Shown here: positions 28,001-40,000 of the stretch, in pieces
How the letters are laid out: every line of letters starts with the position of its first letter
How positions within the stretch are numbered: position 1 is the first letter of the stretch
Origin: Acanthaster planci
Taxonomy: Eukaryota > Echinodermata > Asteroidea > Valvatida > Acanthasteridae
Length of the DNA stretch: 64,000 nt
Assembly (NCBI RefSeq): GCF_001949145.1
Contig: NW_019091373.1
Coordinates: 902,155 to 966,154 of the forward strand
Reading direction: 5' to 3'
Position numbers and translations under genes: made by a program
Notes under the pieces: generated by a model
Seen by the model: only the letters and a program-made list of their open reading frames with translations
The model's database searches: none
What the model was told of the DNA's origin: nothing

Positions 28001-31000
28001 GTTGTATACAGACTGTATAACTAGGATAGGAACCTCCATCCCCGACTTTTCGTGGGCTTACGACTGAAACGATCAGTGGACGAGTCTAGACTTCGAAGAC
28101 ACACTCTCGGTGCTCTGTGTAACAGATCTTTGCCAAAGAATTTCAAACCCGAATCGCTTTATTAACATTGCAGTTTTTGCCCCAATTCACTTACCGTTGC
28201 TGGCCCTCGAGGGGTACAACTTATTTTGTTTCAATTACCAATTAACTGATTGCCGGCAAGTCACGTAGGCATTGGTATTTTTGTAAGAATTTCTTCTCAG
28301 CTTTACGCTTCGGATTTCGAGAGGGACATTTCGGTGCCTTCTGGTCGTTTGTACAAGATTTTGTATTTCACTTTCATGCCTTGGTCAGTAATAATTTTGC
28401 ACCCCCAAAAAAACCCCCCAAAACAAAACAAAAAACGCCAGGGGTTTACTGCAGGTACAGGTCGCTTCATACTTTATGGATACCGTTCTCGTAATTATCT
28501 CACCTTGAGTTTCAAGCCTGCCGATTTGAAGATGCCAGAGGAAGCTAGATCTTACCCAGGTGCGACAAAATTGTACGCATCCCCGGAATTCTTTCCTCCA
28601 GTCACAACAGTACATCGTTTACAATATCCGCAGGGCAGACCCCGTCATCACCGGCGTGTCGGAGAGACCGCCAGCGTTCGATCGAGTGCACGCACGCACG
28701 GGTCGCGATTCATCACCAGTATAGCAGCCTTAAAAAGGGTCCACAAACGTGGTCTCAGAAAAAAATCCCATTAATCTGCAAAACCGGGTTACAGAAACAA
28801 CGTTATGCCAGGGCTACCATCAGTTAGCAACTATGGCCTGTCGAACTGCCGCTGCGGGGAAAAATAACTTTGCTCCTCCCCCTTTGAGATAAGGAAAGTC
28901 CATGTTTTTTGTACCCCTGGACGAACCCACCGATGCAAGTTTAATGTTGTTTGCATCTACGTCAAAGTGTTTTCTTTTATTGTGTCTGCACTAAAGTCAA
29001 GACTGATATTCCCGCTCATTATGCACTAAAGAAGTACAACGGTTCTCAAAAGTGGAGCCAAAATGAAAGAAATGAAAGAGATCACTCCTGTTGGTTAACA
29101 AACATTACGAGTATTATCAAGCTCAACACTGGGACAGCAAAATGAACATTAGGTCAGCATATCAATTGAGTTAGACCGAGGGGAGGGGGAATCCCCCAGG
29201 GGCAGAGAGTCCCCCAACTTGGGGATGCGTTTCCCTAAGAAATTCTGTGCCTCCGAGCCGTTTTTTTTTTGGGGGGGGACAGATTTATATGTGACGCTCT
29301 CTAGGATGTGTTTATAAAATACATGTCTTGATCGAATCATATAGGACCAAGTCAAGATTTCTGCTCTCGTTTTAGTGACAAGGTTACAATTTTGTACCCA
29401 CGACAAACCTGGCTCGGCTTTATGTACCGCTTACATCTAACGTGGCCTTTGTACGCAGCGGCTTACCCGAGGCGATCCAGTAAGATAGGGAATTCATGTA
29501 TGCAAAGCATGCGACGCGTGGTTTCCTTTCCGTAGCGAACTATTTGTACATATAGTGCATTAAGTATGAGATCGCTACTTCATTTCTGACCCACAAACAT
29601 TAAAGGTGTTATGTGTCGTGTCACAACCTGTTCTTACTATTGTACCCAGTGCCGTAAGCATGCTTACCCCCTTCGTCGGCGTATGGCTTTGCCCTGGTCC
29701 CCTCCCTGCTTAAAATCTTCCAGGTGGCACAACTAACATGTAAAATCCGCAGATAATTTGCTCCTAGGCCTAGTGCCCCCTTGATAAAAACGTGTTCATC
29801 CTCAGAATTTATTCCCGTTCTACTGTGTATTGTCTGAACCTGATTATGTTCCTGCACATAGTTGACACCATTTGGGCCATTTTAACCTTAAAAGAGCCGG
29901 GTTTTACGTACCATCTGACATCCAGGAATTGCGCCACCACCCATCCCCACCTGTACACCCCAACATCTCGACTGTCCCATGCCCGATTTCTTTTGAATTG
30001 GGCATGCATTGTAAGGATATCAGTTTCGTTAGGCCAGCGGATAATTGAAGTCATAATTCGTCACGGGCCCCGCTTACAGACCTGCGTTATCATTTTCATT
30101 ATCATTTGGGGCTGACCAGTCTCGAAAAAAATTTAGCGTTTTGCAAGAACGGTGTGTCCGATTTTGATATAGTAAGACATTACTAGAAGTCCTGCTGAAG
30201 GCACAGCACAGTCCAAAAATGAGGATTTTTGAGAAAATGCCAAGGGTTGAAGTGCGGTTTGTATCCTCGGCTCTTTTAGGGTTATGGCCATGTAAGCGTC
30301 TCATCGTATGGTACCCATAAAGGTACCATAAAGTGCATGCTTACACAGGGACTGAACCAATCTTCACAGGGAAAACCACACACCCGCAGTTTAAATCGTT
30401 ACCTGAGTGGGCTTGAAACTCCTTCGTAATGGTTTATTACGCAGAAATCTATATTGGATTTCAGTTAACAGAACATGAAAATGAGCCCACTTTCCATCCC
30501 AATGTGATTAGAAGCTAAGACTATTGGCTATTTTGCTATTGTTTTAGAAATAAGAAAGGGTACTCAGGGTCCACATGTTCCCGTATAGTTTTACCGAAGA
30601 GTGGACCCAACACATTTTAACCTAGTGACATGAAAAGGCGCCCTCTATTTGGTCATGCCTCATTTTGATTGATAGCCATCATCTGTTGTGAAAATCTCCA
30701 TTGCAGTTATAGGAGAAGGTAGCAGAACAACCACTTCTTTGGGCAATAAAGTCCCTCTGGATTAGAAGGACCTCGGATTCACTGAACTTCAGTACACCCT
30801 ATCGTTCATTCTTGCTCGTAGGCTCTGCCCACACAGCAGGACGCCTGTCAAGTGCTTCCTATCGAATGGTGTCAAAACCATTCCTTCATCATGTCTGAGT
30901 TCCTTTTCGTATAACGATCTTCCGCTCATATTAGTGCTTGACTGTACAACTTATCGAAGAAACGTATTCGAGAAGCTGTCCGACATTGCCAGTTCCAAAA

Positions 31001-34000
31001 CTGGTGATACAAGCGCAAAAAGTATGATGAAGCAAACCTGTAAAAAAAAAGCTCTGTAAGGTTTTAGGATTTTTTTAGGAACATGACATGATGGATTCCG
31101 TTACATCGACAGAAGGATATCCCAAACTCACATGCCATTGTGGAGACAGTACCGAACGTGGAATGTGCAGTCTTTAGTCTCGTGACATATATTTCTCTTC
31201 TTGGGTCATCTGTCGTTTCCTTGACCTCACTAGCTCCTTATAAGCGTCAAAACAGTTTTTGCATGTCAGGAATAGTTTTGTACCAAGAACACTCCCCCGC
31301 CTGCGGACGAATTTCCAAAACTAGCATTTTTTCATGAAACTGACGTGGCATCACGCCCATGTCACAGACGTTATCGACTAGATCATCTCCCGCTGGAGTT
31401 GTTGGCGAAATCTTGATGTGTTGGTTTTCTTTCGCGTCAATGACTCAAGGCAGTTTTGTGCTAATAATAAGACTTTTACAGAGTCCTGTATCTGTTTATC
31501 AAGTCTTGTCATCAAGTAAGTAATCCTTTGCGTGCTGTTTCATCCCTGAGGACGCAAATTCGAGAAGGGATGGTGGTTATCATCAGGATCTCGGTATGGC
31601 ACCTGTGAGGGGGGAGCTAAATACTTCACTGGAATTCCTGGACTTCCCTCAAATAAGGAAAAGAAATCGCGAGACAAGCAAAGAGTATATTAGTGTATCT
31701 CGTCTGTAAAGATCATGTGAATGCAAAACGAATTTAAAGTCACAAAACTTACTCAGCGAAATTTGCAGTTGAAAATACCAATGATAACAGTTGCAAATAT
31801 GCGGGGCGAATATTTTGACGTCAGAAATTCGCGTTTGCGTTCGAAAATGACCTGGCCTTACTATGAATTAAAATACGTAATTTGGCCTGCATTCTAACTT
31901 CTCTTTATAGTAAAAAATAGTATTTTTTCTGGTTTCAGAGCACTGTGTCTAACGACTGAAGTGATTCTTCACGTTTATGGCGTCTTTTAGTTCCAGTTTC
32001 GAAATGGGATAAGCCCTAGTTTGGAGGACAGGCTCGACCTGCAGTTATACTGTTTGTAACATTCGCATTTAATATCTACTCCGTCGACCGGGTATAACAC
32101 GCTCATGTTTAATGAGTGTGAATGTTCTCCAAGCTAATTTACACACTGTCAAACTTGTAGACGTTTTTAGTCGGAAAAGGCTGGAAAAGTTGGATAGAGC
32201 CTTTCTATCTTCCCTCACTGATCTATTTATCAGGGGGCTCCCAGTTAGCGCGGTACACCATGCGAGGGCCGTGTTTCAGACGGGTTAACAACAACCAGTG
32301 TCAGGCTGCACTCAGTGACGACACCACCCTTCACGACGACTGCTGCGCCACAGTCGGTCAGGCATGGGGAAGCAGCTGCCACATCTGCCCGCAACAGTTG
32401 GGTAAGTGTCGCTGGAGTTCATTGGTTTCCCATAGTGGTTTTTTTGTTTGTTTGTTTTTTGTTTTTTTGGCATACATACCCAAGTTGGAGTGAATGCAAG
32501 GCTTCACTTTCAAGACAAAGGACTTTTGGGCGTATAAATTTGCTTCGGACTGCACGTTTCGGAATTCATTCTAGTGGCCTTAATGTACCTGTTTTAGTTA
32601 ACTTCAACTTCGGGCTCATCACATTATCATTATTACGTCCACGCTGACGCCCACTCGTGGTTATCTAGGGCAGCAACAGGACTGTAGACTTTGCCTAAGA
32701 TTTTTGGCGCCCTGAAATGCTCTTCATTGTGAAACACCCAGATTAAATCATCTACCGGTACATCAGCCTGGTTTGAAGACATTTCAGGAGAGGTGCGCTG
32801 GAAAAGTCTTTGGTGGTCTGCCAAACAGGAAGGATGCTGCAGGCGTGCGTCATTTACAATTTTTTGTCAATGACATTTCTCGGCAGCTGTTACTTGCAGG
32901 TTGAAAATCTTTTAAATTCACTCTTGGAAGTTAGGACTGAAACAGTACACCCATAGTAATGTTCCCAAAGTCGCATGGAAACAGTGCGACTTTTTCATCT
33001 CGAATTATGGCATTTGAAAACCCTCTTGTTGACAACTTCAATTTCTTGTGAATTGAAAATGGTATAAGTGAGACCACAGTTTCATATTTTCAGTTCAGCC
33101 ACAGGAGCTTTTGCGGGTGACATCTTCCCATTTTATAATGGGCCAACCATTTCAGAGTCTACGAATTCTGGGTTTACAAAACGAGAGTCAGAGAGCAATG
33201 ATCTTTGTCACAAATCTTCAATAAAAGGCCAATTAAATTATGACGTTTCGTTCGTTTTGGCCCCTTTGAGTGCCGAGGAACACGTCACGCCCAAACGGAA
33301 GTCACCCCCAAAATACCGAAATGCTAAATATAACACGGGAAACGTCAGCCGCCGGTCCGGGGCGTCACTCAGATGCGCTGCAAATGAACTCAACCTCCTA
33401 GTCCTCTACTCGGACGATTCAATGCCAAGGTTGTTACGATCACACAAGATGACTAAGCACAGAAATCTTCAAAACAGAAAAAAAATTAACCAAATGTTCC
33501 TCGCCCTCGGGAGCTTCTGATCAACTCCAAACGGTTCAAAAAATGAAAGATACATACAGCGGCCAGATATGTCTTTAAAGACCGGCAAAGACTGAGAGAA
33601 ACCCTGGATTTTTCCAGTTTACTTCTTTCTTTGTTTATGGTACTGCACGGTGTGTCGCGTATAATACCAAAAATGCATGAATCAGCAAGCATGGATAAAA
33701 AGTGCAGCTTGTAGTTTTGGATCACTCCAGACACAAGACGGATGAATTTAACATGATTCCATAATCCATCTTTGTCGTGCAAACCTTTTTCACACTGTTT
33801 ACATTTAAAAAGGAGCCCTCAGGAAACAAACTTAGTTCTACCCCAGGGATACTCAGGACTTGGGGTGCACGCACGTGCGCGTATACCCGCGAGGCTTAGC
33901 ACAGGATGTGCGGTTGTACACTTGGGCGACTTCTTTTTCCCTATGGCCCCGTTTGCTGGACAGATAATATATCTTTCGATATCTGGTAGTGATTGCCTCC

Positions 34001-37000
34001 ATAAATCTGGAATACTCATGAGTTTTGCCGTCTTTATTTTTGTCCCCAAAGTAATCACGGTTAAAAGAATCAACAAAATGGAAGGAAAGGTCTATCTTAA
34101 TGAGCTGATCTTAGACTATATACGGTCCTGGTTCTCAACAGTCCCCACTCAACATTCCACAATATTTATTTGATTTTTCGTTCTGGATAGGAAAGGCTGT
34201 CCACGGGGTTTTCAGAGGGGAGGTATGCTTGTCATGGGAAAGTGCAAGTGAAGAAACCTTTTTATGAAATGACGAGGGAATGTAGCGGAAGCACTTTAAG
34301 TCTAGACCCCAGACGGCGATTATTAGAACTATTCCGAGTCGGAAACTATTCTGAGTCGGGACATCAGCGTTTTATTAAAACCAGGTCCAGGTTGGAAAAT
34401 ACTATACAGGATGACACCCCCCCCCAAAAAAAGCCGAAAAGTAGCTTTATTTTCTCCCAGAAGGAATGTCAGAAATTGTCGTGTTGTTATCAAATTTGAA
34501 TTTGATGCTGCGTTGCTTTTATTAAATCTTTCGGCACGAGTAGTCCTCGATCTATGTAACATGTTCTTCATGAATTGGTCAGCCTAACGGCTTTGAATAG
34601 TGGATTTGGCAGATGATCAAAGGAATTGTGATCATACGGGCTGATCGGTTGGGATTTTGGGGCGGTAGAGGAGTGTAGGCCCGTATCGACACGATAGTTG
34701 GCCATAAGGGCTTATTTTATCTCTCCGTAATTACCACAGAGGCATGCACTCTCGTAACGAGGGAATCTCGCTATACCCGTGTATTCATTTCTGCATTTTG
34801 GCCTGGACAATGATGGTGAACTGTTGCGGCATTTTGTGCCCTTACACCACAAGTACTACATCACACAAGATCCCAAAATTTCGTGCACATTTAGATGAAA
34901 GTAACCCTCAGTGGGACGCGGCATTCGTGCATGAATCTGGTACTCGCACGCGGTGTGATGTGCCGAAAGCTCATGAGTAGTCATCGGAGGCCACTGGCCG
35001 TGCATTGAGTCGGAGGGATTTAGAGGGGAAAGTGGTACGCGGCAATCGTGGATGAATCTAGTACTGAGTAGCCATCAGAGGCTATCTATAGAGGGATCCC
35101 ATACGACGCTTTTAGCGTCGATCTGCGCACTTCCGCGTTTGAAAACGAGGCTGTATGTGTCAGCTTCAATTCTTAATACGATCAGACGATTGAAGGTAAG
35201 GAGTCAAGACACAAAATACATAAAGGTATGTTAAATTCAGACTTTTCAGGCTGCAAATTTTTGTGGAAGAGTCTTTCAGGATGACTCAACACGTGAAATC
35301 AAAAGAGGAAATAACGTCAATTTACCGCGAACTAACGTACCTGTGATGGTCGTGTATTTTGTGCAGTGGGCGTGGTTTAAACTGAAGTGGCGTCACACTT
35401 ACGAACTGGAAACTGCATGTACTGTGTGGACTCCGCGGGCGCGCGCGACGAACTTCAACACAGAGAGCCTCGGTTTCGATGCAGGTATGCGCAGACGGCG
35501 CTAATGTAAAATTCCTCTATTGACCCTGCTCGGAGTCGGAGGGATTGAATGGGAAAGTTGGCTCTCTGTACTTTGCTGTAGCAGCAATCCTCGTGTGCAT
35601 TTCTGTCGTGTCGCATGATCAGTAGGCCTATATCCGCTTACTATAAAAGAGCGAATGTTCATTGAAAGTGGTTTTTCTCCCAAACAATGCAGGACGTGAA
35701 ACGCACTGCGAACGAGGTTTGAAGAAAGTCCCTGGTTCAGAGACTAGGTGTATGGGTAAGAGTGTAATTATAAAAAACTTAAAAGAAAATAAATCTATGA
35801 AGAGCTAAACATACGTGAAATCTTGAATCTTACGGCTTTTGTCCGGTACTCCCATTCCCCATGTCTTTATTTTAAAACACGACGGCAGCGAACACCCCGA
35901 AGGCGCTCCCGTACTAGTCTTAGAAGTCTTGTGGGCTCGAAATCGTCCATGGTTTGCCCTTGTACTAGCCGTTCAGCTATGTTTGGGTTACTGATTGATG
36001 ATCTTCCGGCCATTGTTTCCTCACCTAGACGTCAATGAATGTATGGCTTTCGACAATATTTGCATGAACGGTAACTGCATCAACACACGAGGAAGCTACC
36101 GCTGCTATTGCAGAACCGGGTATAAGCTGGACCCAACTGGAACCATGTGCACGAGTGAGTATACACAAAGGCGCAATGACTACATCGAATAATTCTTCCA
36201 AAGATGGTGAGCTGTAAGTTGTGTAAGGGCCTTCTCGATCACCTGTTTTTGGGGACTTAATTTTGGAATTTGTTGACTCTTTGCAACGTACACAATCTGT
36301 GAAGTAGACGTACTTTAAATTCTTTGGGTGTAAATTTTGAAAATGTGGTCCAGAAGAGACCAAACCAACAACTGAACCTCACATAGCTAGCGTGCGTGAA
36401 TACCAACGAGCTAGATACCGAGGCATGGCCGGTAATTATCCGTATGATATCCCACATTTTTGTTATTAACATGTAGTTCGAAAAGAAGTGATCTATCTTG
36501 ACACCACTTCTTGGTTGTGCACATCGTTTACGGAGAGTCGACAACATTTTCAAATTTTCCCACCAAAATTGACATTGTTTTTTCGATCTTGGATTCATGT
36601 ATTTTCAACATTTTTCAATAACTATTTTTCATTGAGATAATGTATGAAAAAAATAAAAGATGTGGAAGCGTAATCCACAGTGACTAAATGATGGTTTTTC
36701 AAAGTAGTGCACGTTTCACTCTCTGCAAGTAAACCATCTCATTTTTTGTGTAAATGACACGGAATAGTGGACGCAAGGAGGACGTGCTTCCGGCGGGTAT
36801 ATGACGGTCGATGTCTGGCGTCTAGCGCGTCGGGACGCCTGACCACGAGAATGGAGTGCTGCTGTGGAATTGGTGAGGGGTGGGGCACAACAGCATGCCA
36901 GCCATGCCCAGCGAGAGGAACAGGTGAGAGATCACGTGGCTACACCTCCCCCCCATGGGCTGAAATATCCCCGTCTTTAAATAAACACACTAATCTATGA

Positions 37001-40000
37001 CTGTCTCGTTACAGTCATTTCGAATGGGGCGAACTTAACTCGGTAGTCAGCATGACTTTGAGAGTCAACATGAACAGAGAAAGATTTTTGAGTTTCAATC
37101 AAGTATACAGCACAAGTTATGTCACCTGTCAATCACAAAAGATTCAAGGGGAAACAGAAGATGAACAATAACAAATATTCCCTTTGTGGCTGGACTGGAG
37201 TATTGAGAATGGTGTAGTAGACTCTAAGGGCTCGACTGCGATGTTGCTTAAATTGTCATTTGATGCTAGATGTATGGCAGAGGTGTGAGTGTACATTGTT
37301 TTCTGGATTTTTTTTAGGTATGGGGCATGAGTTGTTAACACTAAATATCAGTGGAGTAAGTAATGGTTGTATGTGATTTCAGTGGTAATAAAAATTCCAA
37401 CAGGTGACAGGCTCATGAAATTAAATAATCCTGATCGCTGCATCACCCGAATATATCAATTGAAACACTTTCTGTGGGCTTAAACCCCCATGTACATACG
37501 AGTACGAGTTCAGATATATGAAGCAAACTATGGGACAGAGAGAACCGCCCCCCTCGCCTTTGTGTTGGTCATTGTTATACTGGTATCTCAGGAATTCTTT
37601 TCAGACATCTAGGGGGGTGTTAAGTGACAATAGGCCGGAGTGTGTATAGGGATTGAACTTGTTGGGGGGTACCCCTCTGTACCATTTCGTACCTGGTGCG
37701 CGTATAAGTTCAGAAGTGAGATTGTGCTTAGAAACTGTGTCGATCGGTCCCCCTTCCTGCGGAATGACATGACACGTGATTGAACATTTTCAACAATCCA
37801 CAAAGATATTTGGGTGTTGTGTAATTTAAGCACGGAGCTTTTCTGTGCCACAAATCATGCCCATTGACTCTTTTCCTTGAATTTGTCTTGATGGTATAAG
37901 TTCTAAGAGAAGAATAAAGTGCCCCGTGCGTCTACTTGGAGCCCTCAACATAATAGTCTCTCGCAAAGTTGTTCTGAAAATGATTTACGCAGTGGCTATT
38001 TTTCTGCATGCAGCAGATGTCTTTATCGGTAGGTCCTCAGTTGGACTGTTCTGTTTTAATTTCGCTTATTCCAGGGTGTGTTCGATTGCGACTCTAATAA
38101 TTACTTTATTCAAAATTCCCCAAATCCTGTTTAATATCGGAAACAAAACCACCTAACAAACACTGAGTGCCTTAAGCTTTTCACGAAGTTTTGCTGCAAG
38201 TGATACTTTAACATCTTTTGATCAGACCTATAGACCACTCTCATTTTGCCTACAACTTGTATGTTTGCAGAAATATCACCTTTTGGTTGGTTTTCGATTT
38301 TGCTTCCACTATTATTGCGTGTATGATGGGTGGTCGCTAGCGAACCGAATAGACCAAAACGCAATGACGTCACGCTTCGTTCACGGGTGCGCTTTCACGA
38401 ATCGCGTCCCACCACAATTGGCTCACTGCCACAGGAAAGCACACATGTAAAACAAAGTATGACGTCATTATTTTACTGGTGTGTTGGCCGTTTTGTCTGA
38501 GTTCGGGTTTTCTACATGAAACGTCTTAATTTCAACTTTCAGAAAACCAGTTTTGTTTTTAAGTCGCCGAGAAGCATGATTCAGAGTGTTTGCTCACAAA
38601 TTATCTTTTGAATGGCCATTGTCACGCACATGCATAGCCTTTTCACTCATTATTCATGATTGCCTTGCCGTTCTTTCTCTTTCCTTTTTTTTTATTCACA
38701 GCTGAGTATCGTGCATTGTGCCCACAAGGTACGGGATACCATTACGTTCCTGCGGAGACTAGTAACGGTAATACATTTCCAAATTCCCCTGTCCGTCCCA
38801 CTCTCTGACTGCTACTCCACACCATCTTTGCCGTGTACATTATAGCACAGCACGCATGAGCCGTGCAGAGGGCTGGCACACACCCTATCTCAGCACGTTC
38901 ACCTCTGTGCACACACTTAACGTGTTCTTCCAAAGTGCTAAAAAAGGACACACGTGGCGTGGTTTTTGTGTCTCTCCCTCCTCTGTGCCCTGTTTATCAC
39001 TGCACAGTAGCCCTGCACTCTGTGTACTGACTTTCACCTTATGTCGCACGTGTTTCTCTGCACCTCACTTTCAAAGCACCAAGCGCACGTCTTTCTCAAA
39101 CTATCTGTGAAACGACCATTGCGACCGTGCAGCTTATACCACTGTCTCTAACCATTTACACTGAAAAACACTAATCAAGTTGGCGACCAAAACATTAATG
39201 GCTTTAATATACTGCCTTTAAGGCTGTATTTTTTCCCCCAAGCACTGACAGTGAAGCACACTTACAATCACGGAAGTAGGCCTACACCAAGGAAAATAAC
39301 ACGAAGCTGTACACAAACCCGTATAGGTTTTTCAGCGAGGGATGTTCTGATTAAATTTACAGCCCCGTCCCCCGTAAGCCATGCTATCTTGGCGCTCTCT
39401 TCCGCCCCCTTCAATGAACTTACCACCACTCACCCGTGTGGACCTCTTTGCTAATAACTTAATGGCTTGGTACCCTGAATCACACAGTTCGTTTTACACT
39501 CGTGCAGAAAAGAGCTGAGCCCCGCTGAATTTGTCTAACTTTCTACGCTTGTTTGCGAAACAATACTATTAATTCATAAAGTATTATAAAAAATCACCTA
39601 GCTATCATAACACTATATACAAAAAATACTGCTGGAACATTGTAAAAACTCTGGTGTTAAAATCAACACTTTTTGGTATTATCAGATGACCACACCATAG
39701 GGTGTTAAATAGCAACGCTGGTGTTACTTTGTACACCTATAAGTGTTACCCACTGGAGGGTGTTAAAAGTAACACCAAATAACACCAATTTTTTAACACC
39801 AGTAAAAAGTGTTAGTGTTTTCCTCTAATAACACCAGAGGTGTTAAATCTAACACCCCAGTTTTTGCAGTGAAGGTCTATTTTTAGTGAAAATGTCCATG
39901 CTGATTTCTCTCCACTCTGTGCGCTCTGTATGTAAGCAATTCTTTTCAGTCTTTATCATTTAGCACATAAAGACCAGTGAGTAATATCTATTACGATTTT

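Larger units (their letters stand above)
36924..38701 (+). other. Intron 7, inside the first TB domain
   Basis: 1.8 kb, phase 1, with repeat D copy 2 and repeat E copy 1. No exon recognised. Confidence 0.65.

Noticed and set aside
33068-33520. 150-codon open frame in intron 4
   Set aside because: No signal, domain or motif. Its splice context does not fit phase 1 between exons 4 and 5, which complete one hybrid domain between them.
38856-39110. Ser/Cys/Phe-rich open frame after exon 8, considered as the Pro-rich linker
   Set aside because: It is low-complexity sequence inside intron 8 with no suitable acceptor, and not Pro- or Gly-rich.
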